DNA of 63,643 bases from Bradyrhizobium viridifuturi (lineage in GTDB: Bacteria; Pseudomonadota; Alphaproteobacteria; Rhizobiales; Xanthobacteraceae). Below are positions 52,217-61,041 of this stretch, piece by piece. Below the pieces are notes generated by a model. It saw only the letters and a list, made by a program, of their open reading frames with translations, searched no databases and was not told the DNA's origin. Made by a program: the position numbers and the translations under genes. How positions within the stretch are numbered: position 1 is the first letter of the stretch; each line of letters opens with the position of its first letter. The stretch spans positions 1 to 63,643 of the forward strand of contig NZ_LGTB01000049.1 of the NCBI RefSeq assembly GCF_001238275.1. Reading direction: 5' to 3'.

Positions 52217-53800
52217 TCAGTGCCTGAAGCCGCCATGGTGGCCGCCGCCCATTCCGCCGGGATGCGAGCCTGACGGGCTTGCGTGGAACACGGCACGGCC
52301 ACCCCCGCCTGATCGCATCCGATCGACTTGCATAGTCTGCCGGCCGGTGCGGACGCGGTGCCGGTCGCCGTCCTTCATGATCGGGCTTGATGCGTTCTTG
52401 CCGGCATTTGCAGCAGGAAGGCTCGCGATGTTGCCTTTGCCGATCGTGCTCGGCATCCCGGCCGGCTTCGCTCCGGGCGCGGGCATGTTGACGATCCTGC
52501 CGCCGCCGATCTGGCCATTGCCGCCGGCGCCCTGCAGGCCCGCATTGACCGGCTGCAAGGCCAGGTGATTTGAAAGCCGCGTGAACTGCATCAGCGGCAC
52601 CGCCTTCGGCTGCATCTGCAGCTTCAAGGCCTGCTGCGCGTAGGGACCGCCGGCGAAATTGTCGTGGAAGGTCTTGTAGGCGAACGGCGTGTTGGCAAGC
52701 ACCGCCTTGTGCCATGCCGCGACCTGCAGCCAGTTGGTCAGCAGGAAGCGGATACGGTCGCACAGCGGATCGCGCGGATAGAGCCGGATGAACTCCTCGT
52801 AATAATCCGGCCGGCCCTCCGACAGCACGAAGTCATAGGCCTGGCGCACCGAGCGATTCGGCAGGTTCGATGCCATCTGCACGACTGGGTCGTTCGCGGG
52901 CACACGCGATGACGCGACGGCGGTGTCGCCGAAGAAATAGAAATCGGAGGTCAGCGACGAGCTTTCCCACGGCGTCTGGCGGCCGTCGGTCGTCGAGTTG
53001 ACCTCGAGGCGAATGCGCTTGAACAGCTGCTCGATCGGCAGGTTGGGCTCGCGCGCCAGCCGCAGGAAGGCGTTGGTGTAGGGGCTGTGGCCGTTGCTGC
53101 CGTCCTGCGCCTCCATGCCGGGCGCGGTCGAATAGCCGACGATCGAGCCGTTCGGTGCGTCGACGACGGCAAGGCCGCGGCCGGCTTCGTTGACGTTGGG
53201 AAACGGGTTGTTGCGGCAGGCATCGAGCACCACGATCCGCATCCGGCTCGGGATGTTCTCCAGCGTGCCCATCACGTCGACGAGGCGCACCGAATTGCCG
53301 TCGAGGTCGGACGGCGTCGCGATCTTCGCATCGACCGGGATCAAATAGTTCTCGCCCGCGAGCTGCACGCCGTGGCCGGCGTAGTAGATCATGGCGACCG
53401 TGCCCGGGCCACGCGCCGCGACCTTGTCGGAGAAATCCCGCAACACCTTCACCATGTCGCCCTGCCGGAGGTCGGTCGCGGAGATCACCTCGAAGCCGGC
53501 CGCGTTCAACAGCTCGGCCATCGACTGCGCGTCATTGCCGGGATTGGCGAGTTTTGGCGCATTCTCATAGTTCGCATTGCCGATCACGAGCGCCACGCGC
53601 TGCTCGGGGCCGCGTAGTACAGCCGGCGTCGCTGCGGTCGGTGTTGCCGGCGAAGCGGTCTGATCGATGGATGGTGCCGGTGCCTGCGTTGCATTGCCGA
53701 CGGTGACGCCGGTGGCCTCGGCAAACGCTGTGCCGGGCGCAGCAAGGCTCAACAGGCCGAGCAAGGCGGCCGATATCATGATGGATGTCAGGCGGACCAT
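52217..53800 (-). CDS. Secreted caspase-fold (peptidase C14) protein with Gly/His-rich tail
   Basis: The 527-residue product has a signal peptide (residues 1-27, ending GTAFA), a Thr/Pro linker, and a caspase p20 domain starting RVALVIGNANYENAPKLANP. The dyad is His143 in YYAGHGVQL and Cys195 in VLDACRNNPF. After the protease comes a ~100-residue helical stretch, then a low-complexity C-terminus with GGNGQIGGGRI, an RSGGGGRAVF segment and a terminal GGMGGGHHGGFRH that may bind metals. Many rhizobia encode such metacaspase-like proteins; natural substrates are unknown. It stands alone, converging on the dehydratase gene. Confidence 0.9.
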   Translation of the reverse strand: MVRLTSIMISAALLGLLSLAAPGTAFAEATGVTVGNATQAPAPSIDQTASPATPTAATPAVLRGPEQRVALVIGNANYENAPKLANPGNDAQSMAELLNAAGFEVISATDLRQGDMVKVLRDFSDKVAARGPGTVAMIYYAGHGVQLAGENYLIPVDAKIATPSDLDGNSVRLVDVMGTLENIPSRMRIVVLDACRNNPFPNVNEAGRGLAVVDAPNGSIVGYSTAPGMEAQDGSNGHSPYTNAFLRLAREPNLPIEQLFKRIRLEVNSTTDGRQTPWESSSLTSDFYFFGDTAVASSRVPANDPVVQMASNLPNRSVRQAYDFVLSEGRPDYYEEFIRLYPRDPLCDRIRFLLTNWLQVAAWHKAVLANTPFAYKTFHDNFAGGPYAQQALKLQMQPKAVPLMQFTRLSNHLALQPVNAGLQGAGGNGQIGGGRIVNMPAPGAKPAGMPSTIGKGNIASLPAANAGKNASSPIMKDGDRHRVRTGRQTMQVDRMRSGGGGRAVFHASPSGSHPGGMGGGHHGGFRH

Positions 53801-53938
53801 CGCGCGCTCCCAATGCTGATCCCGGTGCGGACCGGTCGCAGGGGAGGCTAGACGCGGATGCGGCCGCGGTACGTGAGCTGGGTCACGGAGCGTGGGCGGT
53901 CAATCGGAGGTGAAGCCGTAGCGTGAGCACGCCTGCGC

Positions 53939-55252
53939 TTACGAGAAGAACGCGATCTTCTCGGCCTGAGTCATGCGGCGGATCGGCGCGAGCGGATCGT
54001 TGGCCGCGACGTTCGGTTTTTTCAAAAGGCCGCTGGCGATGATGGTGGAGCCGAGCGAGACCTCTGCCGCAGGAGCCGGCGCAGCCGCAACGGTCGGCGG
54101 GAGAGGCGGTGGCACCGCCGCCGGAGCCGCTGCAACCGCCGCTTCCACCACCAGTGCTGGCTCGAGCTTGTCCTCGACCTTCGGCTCGGGCTCCGGTGCA
54201 GGCTCGGGCTGAATGGCCGGTGCAACCATTTCGGGCTCTGGCTCGGCGGCCATCGCTTCGGCGACACGCAGCTCCTCGGCGGCGCGCATTTCCTCGGCGA
54301 TCGCCTCTTCGTCGACCGGATCGGGTGCGCCCATTTCCATCGCGATCAGGTCGAGCACCGCTTCGTCATGGGCGTCGGCGGCCGCCTCGTCGGTGACGCG
54401 GGCGAGTTCGGCGGCCTCGGCTTCGGCCAGTGCGGCTTCAGCCTTGAGCCAGGCTTCGCTCGGCTGCGGTATTGCCACCGTGGCAGCCTCGGCGGGCGGC
54501 GTTGCAGCGGGCATCGCGGCTTCGGCGGCCGGCGCTGCAGCGGCTTCCTGAGGCGGTGTCGACGGCGCGGGCGGCGACGTCGCAACGGGGATCGCGCTCT
54601 CTGCGGCGCTTTCGGCTGACGGCGGCGATGAAGCAGTGGCCGCTGCCGGTTCCGCAACCGGTGCTTCGGCCATGACCGGCTTGGTCGCAGGCATTGCCGC
54701 CTTGTCCGGATCGAACTCGCTGAGCCGGCGGGCGAGCCCCGCGAAGGCAGCGTCCAGCACGGCCTTGGCGTCGTCCATCGAAACCTGTGACGCGCCGGCC
54801 TCGATCGCACCGGCCTGCGAATCGATGATGTCGCAGATCCGCCCATCATTGCCGATCTCGCGCAGCCGCCAGGAGATCTCCCGGATCACCCGCACGCCCT
54901 TGCGCACCGGCGCAAGATTCTGTTCGAAGCTGACGCCGTCGAGCGCTGTGATGGCGGAGGCCTGGGCGGCCTCGATCGCGCCGCGCAGCGCGGCCAGCGC
55001 TTGCGCCAATTGCTCGTCCCTGACGGCAGCTTGGGCAGCCTGCCGCTGCGCGCTGAGGCTGTCCTCGATCCGCGCCACGGCATCGAGCACCATGCGGGTG
55101 TCGGCGTTGCGGTTGCGCTTGGCATATTCGCCGAGGAACCAGCGGCCCCGCGAGGTCTCCATGAAGGCCGCGCTGATCGCGGCATAGTCCTCCTCGCTCG
55201 GCAGGGCCGCGCGGGCGGATATCGGCGACAGGGCGAATGCTTCTTCGGCCAT
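53939..55252 (-). CDS. Ala/Pro/Glu-rich protein of unknown function with conserved-looking ends
   Basis: From ATG at 55250-55252 (a GAGATTGTG region precedes it) the product has 437 residues. The first ~190 are helical and look conserved (EEDYAAISAAFMETSRGRWF, then LGEYAKRNRNADTRMVLDAV). A CheZ-like four-helix character is possible there (ISWRLREIGNDGRICDIIDS) but not certain. Residues ~190-390 are low complexity, rich in Ala, Pro and Glu. The last ~25 (DPLAPIRRMTQAEKIAFFS) are again specific and could be a docking motif. No signal peptide or membrane segment, so cytoplasmic. It is divergent from the HcaT-like MFS gene. Confidence 0.8.
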   Translation of the reverse strand: MAEEAFALSPISARAALPSEEDYAAISAAFMETSRGRWFLGEYAKRNRNADTRMVLDAVARIEDSLSAQRQAAQAAVRDEQLAQALAALRGAIEAAQASAITALDGVSFEQNLAPVRKGVRVIREISWRLREIGNDGRICDIIDSQAGAIEAGASQVSMDDAKAVLDAAFAGLARRLSEFDPDKAAMPATKPVMAEAPVAEPAAATASSPPSAESAAESAIPVATSPPAPSTPPQEAAAAPAAEAAMPAATPPAEAATVAIPQPSEAWLKAEAALAEAEAAELARVTDEAAADAHDEAVLDLIAMEMGAPDPVDEEAIAEEMRAAEELRVAEAMAAEPEPEMVAPAIQPEPAPEPEPKVEDKLEPALVVEAAVAAAPAAVPPPLPPTVAAAPAPAAEVSLGSTIIASGLLKKPNVAANDPLAPIRRMTQAEKIAFFS

Positions 55253-55327
55253 CACAATCTCTTCGCGCAAATCACAGCGCGTTACGCTAACGATCACCAC
55301 GATATCGCGCGAATCGCAATTGAATTG

Positions 55328-56530
55328 ATGTCTTCCGAATCACAAATCCCCATTGCAGCAAAGGTTGCATCGCGGCGATTCGCGCGAAGGCTCGCGGCAT
55401 TCTACGCCACGCTGTTCGGCATGACCGGGGTCCATCTGCCGTTCTTCACCGTGTGGCTGAAGGCGATCGGGATCGACGCCACCTGGATCGGCATCATCAC
55501 CGCGGTGCCGCCGGTGACGCGCTTCACCGTGCTGCCGCTGGTCACAGCAGCCGCGGAACGGCGCCAGATGCTGCGCGGCGCCATCATCGCCACGGGAATA
55601 GCCACCGCGTTCGGTTTTGCCGTGATCGGCACCCAGCACCAGCCGTTCGTGCTGCTCGCGGTCTATGCGCTGACCTGCTGCGTCTGGACGCCGATGGTGC
55701 CGCTCACCGACGCCTACGCGCTGCGCGGCGTCAGGCAGTTCGGCCTCAGCTATGGACCGCTGCGGCTCTGGGGCTCGGCCGCCTTCGCGGTCTGCGCGCT
55801 GATCAGCGGGTTCCTGCTGCGCTATGTCGCGGAGGTCGACCTGATCTGGATCATCACGGCCGTGACTGTGCTCGGCGCGCTGGTCGGGTTGACCTTGCGG
55901 CCGCTGGGCCGCCCGGTCGCCGCAGTCACGCACGCGGCCGGTTCGCCGCGGCTCCTGCGCAATCCCACTTTCCTCGCCATCATCGTGGCCTCGGCGCTGA
56001 TCCAGGGCAGCCACGGCGCCTACTACATCTTCGCCTCGATTGCCTGGCAGCAGGCCGGCTTCAGCGGCCTGACCATCGCGGTGCTCTGGGTGCTCGGCGT
56101 AATCGCCGAGATCGTGCTGTTCGCTGCCTCGCCACGCCTCACGCTGCCATCGGCGGTGCTGGTGATGATCGCGGCCGCCAGCGCCGTCGCGCGCTGGGCG
56201 ATCACCGCGCAGGACCCGCCGCTTGCGGTGCTGGCCGTGGTCCAGCTCGGACATGGCTTAAGCTTCGGTCTGACCCAGGTCGGCATCATGGGGCTGATGG
56301 TGCATCACGTGCCGGTTCATGTGATGGCGCGCGCGCAGGGCTATCTCACCGCCTGCGGCGGCATCGTCGCCAGCACCACGGCGATCATCAGCGGCATGGT
56401 CTATGCGCGCTTCGGGCTCGGCGTCTACGACATGATGGCCGCGATGGCGGCGGCAGGCGGGCTCGTGATGTGGCTGGCGCGTCGTCGCCTAACCCATCAT
56501 CATCCCCACAGCGCCGCGTCGGGCGGATAG
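55328..56530 (+). CDS. MFS transporter, HcaT/phenyl-propionate permease-like
   Basis: The 400-residue protein has 12 membrane segments and matches the MFS_1-like PPP/HcaT group: FYATLFGMTGVHLPFFTVWL at the start, VPLTDAYALRG, FGLSYGPLRLWGSAAF and ARAQGYLTACGGIVAS. Despite the family name, substrates of most members are unknown. ATG 55328 is chosen because the frame further upstream is antisense to the neighbouring gene. It overlaps the convergent dipeptide epimerase gene by 31 bases. Confidence 0.88.
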   Translation: MSSESQIPIAAKVASRRFARRLAAFYATLFGMTGVHLPFFTVWLKAIGIDATWIGIITAVPPVTRFTVLPLVTAAAERRQMLRGAIIATGIATAFGFAVIGTQHQPFVLLAVYALTCCVWTPMVPLTDAYALRGVRQFGLSYGPLRLWGSAAFAVCALISGFLLRYVAEVDLIWIITAVTVLGALVGLTLRPLGRPVAAVTHAAGSPRLLRNPTFLAIIVASALIQGSHGAYYIFASIAWQQAGFSGLTIAVLWVLGVIAEIVLFAASPRLTLPSAVLVMIAAASAVARWAITAQDPPLAVLAVVQLGHGLSFGLTQVGIMGLMVHHVPVHVMARAQGYLTACGGIVASTTAIISGMVYARFGLGVYDMMAAMAAAGGLVMWLARRRLTHHHPHSAASGG

Positions 56531-57501
56531 ACCAGGCTGCCCTCGTAGCGCAGGCCATTGTCGCGGTCCTTCGCCAGCAGCAGCGGACCGTCGAGATCGA
56601 CGAAGCGCGCGGCTTGCGCGATCAGCATCGCCGGCGCCATCGACAGCGAGGTTGCGACCATGCAGCCGATCATGATCTCGAAGCCGAGCGCGCGGGCGGC
56701 GTCCGCCATGGCAAGCGCCTCGGTCAGCCCGCCGGTCTTGTCGAGCTTGATGTTGACCGCGTCATAGCGGCCGCGCAGGCCCGCGAGCGAGGCGCGGTCA
56801 TGCACGCTCTCGTCGGCGCACACCGCAACCGGGCGCTTGATCCGCGCCAGCGCCTCGTCCTTGCCCGCCGGCAGCGGCTGCTCGATCAGCGTGACGCCGG
56901 CATCGGCGCAGGCTTTGAGGTTGGCGGCAAGGTTGTCCTCGGTCCAGGCTTCATTGGCATCGACGATCAGTTCGGAGCGCGGTGCCGCCTTGCGCACGGC
57001 GGCGATCCGCGCGCCATCGCCGTCGCCGCCGAGCTTGATCTTGAGCAGCGCGCGATGCGCGGCCTTCGCGGTGGCCTCCGCCATCACTTCGGGTATCCCG
57101 AGCGAGATCGTGTAGGCGGTGGTGCGGGGTTCCGGTGCGGGCTGGCCGAGCAGGTTCCAGATCCGCTGACCGGCGCGTTTGGCCTCGAGGTCCGCCAGGG
57201 CGCAGTCCAGCGCATTGCGGGCGGCCCCGGCCGGCATCCGCCCCTGCAAGGCCGCGCGATCCATGCCGCCGGCGAGCGGCTCCTGCATCGCCTGGATGGC
57301 CTCCAGGGTTGCCTCCGGCGTTTCGCCGTAGCGTGGGTAGGGCACGCATTCGCCGCGGCCGGTGAGGCCGCCCTGGCTGACCTCCGCAACCACGACGACG
57401 GCCTCGGTTTTGGCGCCGCGGCTGATCGTAAACGAGCCTGCGATCGGCCAGCGCTCGATCCGAGCATTCAAGGAAATGGTCCGGGACGGGCTGGAAGTCA
57501 T
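56500..57501 (-). CDS. L-Ala-D/L-Glu (dipeptide) epimerase, enolase superfamily
   Basis: The 333-residue enzyme has the MLE-subgroup layout: capping domain with a flexible loop (SRGAKTEAVVVVAEVSQGG), then the barrel with the catalytic KIKLGG pair of Lys, metal ligands Asp in VDANEAW, Glu in IEQPLP and Asp in CADESVHD, and the second Lys in NIKLDKTGG. It epimerises L-Ala-D-Glu released from peptidoglycan so that it can be reused as amino acids, as does YcjG. The presence of the M19 dipeptidase in the window fits the same recycling theme, although they are not linked. Confidence 0.9.
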   Translation of the reverse strand: MTSSPSRTISLNARIERWPIAGSFTISRGAKTEAVVVVAEVSQGGLTGRGECVPYPRYGETPEATLEAIQAMQEPLAGGMDRAALQGRMPAGAARNALDCALADLEAKRAGQRIWNLLGQPAPEPRTTAYTISLGIPEVMAEATAKAAHRALLKIKLGGDGDGARIAAVRKAAPRSELIVDANEAWTEDNLAANLKACADAGVTLIEQPLPAGKDEALARIKRPVAVCADESVHDRASLAGLRGRYDAVNIKLDKTGGLTEALAMADAARALGFEIMIGCMVATSLSMAPAMLIAQAARFVDLDGPLLLAKDRDNGLRYEGSLVYPPDAALWG

Positions 57502-57642
57502 TTTAAAGTCTACTATTTCCTGAACCGTAGCTTGCGACGCGCAACCAACTATGGCTGGTTAGTGACAGATTCGACAAGCCGATCCGGGATCGCCGGAGAT
57601 CTGCGTGAGCGGCGGCCAGCCGGCTTGAGGGGTGGGCAAAAG

Positions 57643-58776
57643 GTGAGCGGCGACCCGACACTGGAGCGGATAGCCCAAGGCGAAGGACTGGCGTTGTGCG
57701 CGGCGGGCAACTGGACCGCCCGCTTTGCGCCGGCGCTCGAGCGGATCGTCTCCGACGCCGAGAAGCTGCGTGGCAGCCGTCCCCACATCTTCATCGACGT
57801 GTCGCAGGTCGCGAGCCTCGACACCTTCGGCGCCTGGCTGATCGAGCGGCTGCGCCGCAGCCTGAGCGATGCCAGCGCCGAAGCCGAGATCGCGGGCCTC
57901 TCGGCCAACTATTCCAGCCTGGTCGACGAGGTCCGCCGCGTCGGCCCCGCGCCCAAGGCGGCGCGCGAACCGCTGCTGATATCGGGCATGCTCGAGCAGA
58001 TCGGGCGCACCGTGGCCGGGATCGGCGGCACCATCATCGGGCTGGTCGACATGCTCGGCGCGGTGCTGGCGGCGGCCGCCAAGGTGCTGATCCATCCGCG
58101 CAGCTTCCGCTTCACCTCGACGGTGCATCACCTCGAGCAGGTCTGCCTGCGCGCGGTGCCGATCGTGGTGCTGATCACCTTCCTGATCGGCTGCATCATC
58201 TCGCAGCAGGGCATCTTCCACTTCCGCAGGTTCGGCGCCGACATCTTCGTGGTCGACATGCTCGGCGTGCTGGTGCTGCGCGAGATCGGCGTGCTCTTGG
58301 TCGCGATCATGGTCGCGGGCCGCTCCGGCTCGGCCTATACCGCCGAGCTCGGCTCGATGAAGATGCGCGAGGAGATCGACGCGCTGCGCACCATGGGCTT
58401 CGATCCGATCGAGGTCCTGATCCTGCCGCGTATGCTGGCGCTGGTATTGGCGCTGCCGATCCTGGCCTTCCTCGGCGCGATGGCCGCGCTCTATGGCGGC
58501 GGCCTGGTGGCCTGGCTCTATGGCGGCGTCGATCCGGAGGCATTCCTGCTCCGCCTTCGTGATGCCATATCGATCGACCATTTCATCGTCGGCATGGTCA
58601 AGGCGCCGGTCATGGCGGCGGTGATCGGCATCGTCGCCTGCGTCGAGGGGCTGGCGGTGCAGGGCTCCGCGGAATCGCTCGGTCAGCACACCACCGCCTC
58701 GGTGGTGAAAGGGATCTTCTTCGTGATCGTGATGGACGGCGTGTTCGCGATCTTCTTCGCCTCGATCGGGATGTGA
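57643..58776 (+). CDS. mlaE: MlaE-family ABC permease with N-terminal STAS domain
   Basis: The 377-residue protein joins a STAS domain (about residues 1-100, with FIDVSQVASLDTFGAWLIER, the usual loop containing DT/DS) to the MlaE permease (about 120-377, five or so membrane segments: RSGSAYTAELGSMKMREEID, LPRMLALVLALPIL, SIDHFIVGMVKAPVM). The fusion replaces separate MlaB. It moves phospholipid between membranes with MlaF and MlaD. GTG 57643 (V-S-G-D-P-T-L-E) is preferred since GAGGGGTGGG lies upstream and length then fits the family; GTG 57562 is also in frame. mlaF starts two bases after its stop. Confidence 0.9.
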   Translation: MSGDPTLERIAQGEGLALCAAGNWTARFAPALERIVSDAEKLRGSRPHIFIDVSQVASLDTFGAWLIERLRRSLSDASAEAEIAGLSANYSSLVDEVRRVGPAPKAAREPLLISGMLEQIGRTVAGIGGTIIGLVDMLGAVLAAAAKVLIHPRSFRFTSTVHHLEQVCLRAVPIVVLITFLIGCIISQQGIFHFRRFGADIFVVDMLGVLVLREIGVLLVAIMVAGRSGSAYTAELGSMKMREEIDALRTMGFDPIEVLILPRMLALVLALPILAFLGAMAALYGGGLVAWLYGGVDPEAFLLRLRDAISIDHFIVGMVKAPVMAAVIGIVACVEGLAVQGSAESLGQHTTASVVKGIFFVIVMDGVFAIFFASIGM

Positions 58777-58778
58777 TC

Positions 58779-59548
58779 ATGGCGGAAGAAGACAACGACG
58801 CCATCATCCGGGTTCGCGACATCACCGTGCAATTCGGCGAGACGCGCGTGCTCGACGGCCTCAACCTCGACGTCAAGCGCGGCGAGATCCTGGGCTTCGT
58901 CGGGCCGTCGGGCGCCGGCAAGTCGGTGCTGACCCGCACCATCATCGGGCTCGTGCCGAAGGTCTCCGGCAGCATCGAAGTGTTCGGCGTCGATCTCGAT
59001 GCCGCGAGCTCGTCGCAGCGCCGCGCCGTCGAGCGGCGCTGGGGCATCCTGTTCCAGCAGGGCGCGCTGTTCTCCTCGCTGACGGTGCGCCAGAACATCC
59101 AGTTTCCGGCGCGCGAATACCTGCGCGTCTCGCAGCGGCTGCTCGACGAGATCATGGTCGCGAAGCTGGTGATGGTCGGCCTCAAGCCCGAGGTCGCCGA
59201 TCGCTATCCGTCGGAGCTGTCCGGCGGCATGATCAAGCGCGTCGCGCTGGCGCGCGCACTCGCGCTCGATCCGGAGCTCGTGTTTCTCGACGAGCCGACG
59301 TCGGGCCTCGATCCGATCGCGCCGGCGATTTCGACGAACTGGTGCGCACCTTGCAGCGCACTTTGGGGCTGACCGTTTTCATGGTAACCCACGATCTCGA
59401 CAGTCTTTACACCGCGTGCGACCGTATCGCCGTTTTAGGGAACGGTAAGATCATTGCTGCAGGATCGATCGCCGACATGAAGGCATCGCAGCATCCCTGG
59501 CTGCAGCAATATTTCAACGGCAAGCGCGCCCGAGCCGTTGTGGCCTAG
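58779..59548 (+). pseudogene. mlaF: MlaF-like ABC ATPase, frameshifted
   Basis: The first frame from ATG 58779 gives Walker A GPSGAGKS (about residues 45-52), Q-loop ILFQQGALFSSLTV, signature LSGGMIKRVALARAL and Walker B LVFLDEPTSGLDPI. It breaks at about 59319. The second frame continues FDELVRTLQRTLGLTVFMVT, then HDLDSLYTACDRIAVL with the switch His. One missing G (CGATCGCGCC to CGATCGGCGCC) restores L-D-P-I-G-A-G-D-F-D-E-L, the conserved family sequence, and a 256-residue ATPase. It powers the MlaE permease. The defect would disable the system, so a missed base is more likely. Confidence 0.87.
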
Positions 59549-59594
59549 CCCATGATCCCGCAACGAGGAGACCGGTTTTCGGACGAGATCATGC
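59549..59594. repeat. Palindromic repeat element, copy 3
   Basis: CCCATGATCCCG, then GACCGGTTTTCGG and GAGATCATGCG, matches the copies at 39538 and 47597. It sits between mlaF and mlaD and starts at the mlaF stop codon, so the stem may affect the mRNA between them. Confidence 0.75.
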
Positions 59595-59667
59595 GCCAAC
59601 AGGAAATTCGACGGGTTCGTGCGGACTGGCTGCGCGAGAGCCCAAGAGTGAATAACGCGAGCAATTG

Positions 59668-60540
59668 ATGGAAACGCGGGCGAACTACGTCTTGATCGGG
59701 GCTTTTACGCTGGCGGTGATCGCCGCAGCGTTCGGCTTCGTGCTGTGGTTCCAGAGCCTGCACACCACCAAGCAGCGCAGCCCGTTGCGGGTGATCTTCG
59801 AGGGGCCGGCGTCGGGCCTGCGCAATGGCGGCAATGTCAATTTCAACGGTATCCGAATAGGGGAAGTGGTTTCGGTGAAGCTCGATAACCCGCGGCGCGT
59901 GGTCGCGCTGGCGATGATCGAGAACAACGCACCGCTCCGCAAGGACACCCTGGTCGGCCTCGAATTCCAGGGGCTGACCGGCGTCGCCGCGATCTCGCTG
60001 AAGGGCGGCGAGGAGGCCGCCCCGCCGGTGCCGCTCGATGAGGACGGCATCCCGGTTCTGACCGCCGACCCCAACGCATTGCAGGACGTCACCGAAGCGA
60101 TCCGGGCCACCCTGCAGAACGTCAACCGCATCGTCGCCGACAATCAGCAGTCGGTGAAGAATTCGCTGAAGAACCTCGAGGTCTTCACCGAGGCGCTGGC
60201 GCGCAATTCCGAGAAGATCGACAACGTCATGGTCAAGGTCGACGGCGTGATGGCCAAGGCCGATAATCTGATGCTGGGCCTCAATGCAATCGCCGGCGGC
60301 AACAACGGCAGCGAGCTGAACCAGATGGTGAAGTCGATCCGCGAGCTCGCCGACAATGTCGACAAGCGCTCCAATCTCTTGATCAACGACGGCCGCCGCA
60401 CGCTCGCCGACATCAGCCGCGCCGTGAACAATTTCGACCGCAATCCGAGCCGGGTGATCTTCGGCGGCAGCAACAACGCCGCACCCGAGCCCGCGCCGGC
60501 TCCGGCCGCCGCAGCGCCTGGGCCGCGGCGCCGGCAGTAG
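59668..60540 (+). CDS. mlaD: MlaD-like MCE-domain protein
   Basis: The 290-residue protein has a single N-terminal membrane segment (residues 7-27, NYVLIGAFTLAVIAAAFGFV) and one MCE domain (about 38-115: VIFEGPASGLRNGGNVNFNG, IRIGEVVSVKL, LEFQGLTGVAAISLKGG). The rest is a long helical stretch with the SVKNSLKNLEVFTEAL pattern and a Pro/Ala-rich tail, suited to bridging the periplasm as in longer MCE tubes. It binds lipid for the MlaE-MlaF transporter. ATG 59668 is used (a TTG just precedes). The usual auxiliary lipoprotein or MlaC gene does not follow. Confidence 0.9.
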   Translation: METRANYVLIGAFTLAVIAAAFGFVLWFQSLHTTKQRSPLRVIFEGPASGLRNGGNVNFNGIRIGEVVSVKLDNPRRVVALAMIENNAPLRKDTLVGLEFQGLTGVAAISLKGGEEAAPPVPLDEDGIPVLTADPNALQDVTEAIRATLQNVNRIVADNQQSVKNSLKNLEVFTEALARNSEKIDNVMVKVDGVMAKADNLMLGLNAIAGGNNGSELNQMVKSIRELADNVDKRSNLLINDGRRTLADISRAVNNFDRNPSRVIFGGSNNAAPEPAPAPAAAAPGPRRRQ

Positions 60541-60578
60541 GCTGCGCCGCCTGCTCGGTTTCGACGACCCTCGCACTT

Positions 60579-60938
60579 CTATTGTGGCGCGGCCTGAGTT
60601 GGCTCCAGTGCTTCAGGAGCGAAGCGGCGATAGCGGGGATCCGCGTCCGGGTGCTCCGAGCGGATCGTCAAACTGCGAATGTGGTGGGGATTGGATGTGG
60701 CACTGACGAGGCCCGGCGTGCCCGACCATTTGCTGGACGCATTGTGGGGCTCATCGGAGGCAGGCCTGACCGGCGCCGTTTGAACGACATGCGCATCGGG
60801 TGCGGGCTTGGCGCCTTCCGTTATTTTGACGGTCCGGATCTTGGACGGCTGGATCTGATCCGCCGTCGCAACCGCGGCGAACCCGATTGTCTGCAGCACC
60901 GTCAGAGCAACGACGGAGTACCAGCCTGCGAGCAGCAT
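60579..60938 (-). CDS. Small membrane-anchored or secreted protein of unknown function
   Basis: The 119-residue product starts MLLAGWYSVVALTVLQTIGF, a signal peptide or anchor, probably cleaved near AVATA. The mature part is polar and Pro-rich (KITEGAKPAPDAHVVQTAPV, then RSLTIRSEHPDADPRYRRFA) and likely disordered. No family recognised. It converges on mlaD with a 38-base gap. The start is not marked by a strong ribosome site, so confidence is moderate. Confidence 0.55.
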   Translation of the reverse strand: MLLAGWYSVVALTVLQTIGFAAVATADQIQPSKIRTVKITEGAKPAPDAHVVQTAPVRPASDEPHNASSKWSGTPGLVSATSNPHHIRSLTIRSEHPDADPRYRRFAPEALEPTQAAPQ

Positions 60939-60992
60939 CCGAGGCCTCTCAGCTCGTTCCCGCGCAATTTATCCCTGCATCGGTCAAAAGCA

Positions 60993-61018
60993 AAACGGAG
61001 GCATTGCTGCCTCCGTTT
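60993..61018. terminator. Bidirectional rho-independent terminator
   Basis: A perfect 11-bp stem (AAACGGAGGCA/TGCCTCCGTTT) with a four-base loop. On the minus strand it ends the long coiled-coil gene, with TTTTG after the stem. Confidence 0.85.
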
Positions 61019-61041
61019 CCGGTTTCGCGATCGTCGGGCGC

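Noticed and set aside
55453..57642. Apparent 1107-residue fusion of the MFS/epimerase region with MlaE
   Set aside because: The part before 57643 is out of frame with the MFS gene and antisense to the epimerase; only the C-terminal STAS-MlaE part is real.
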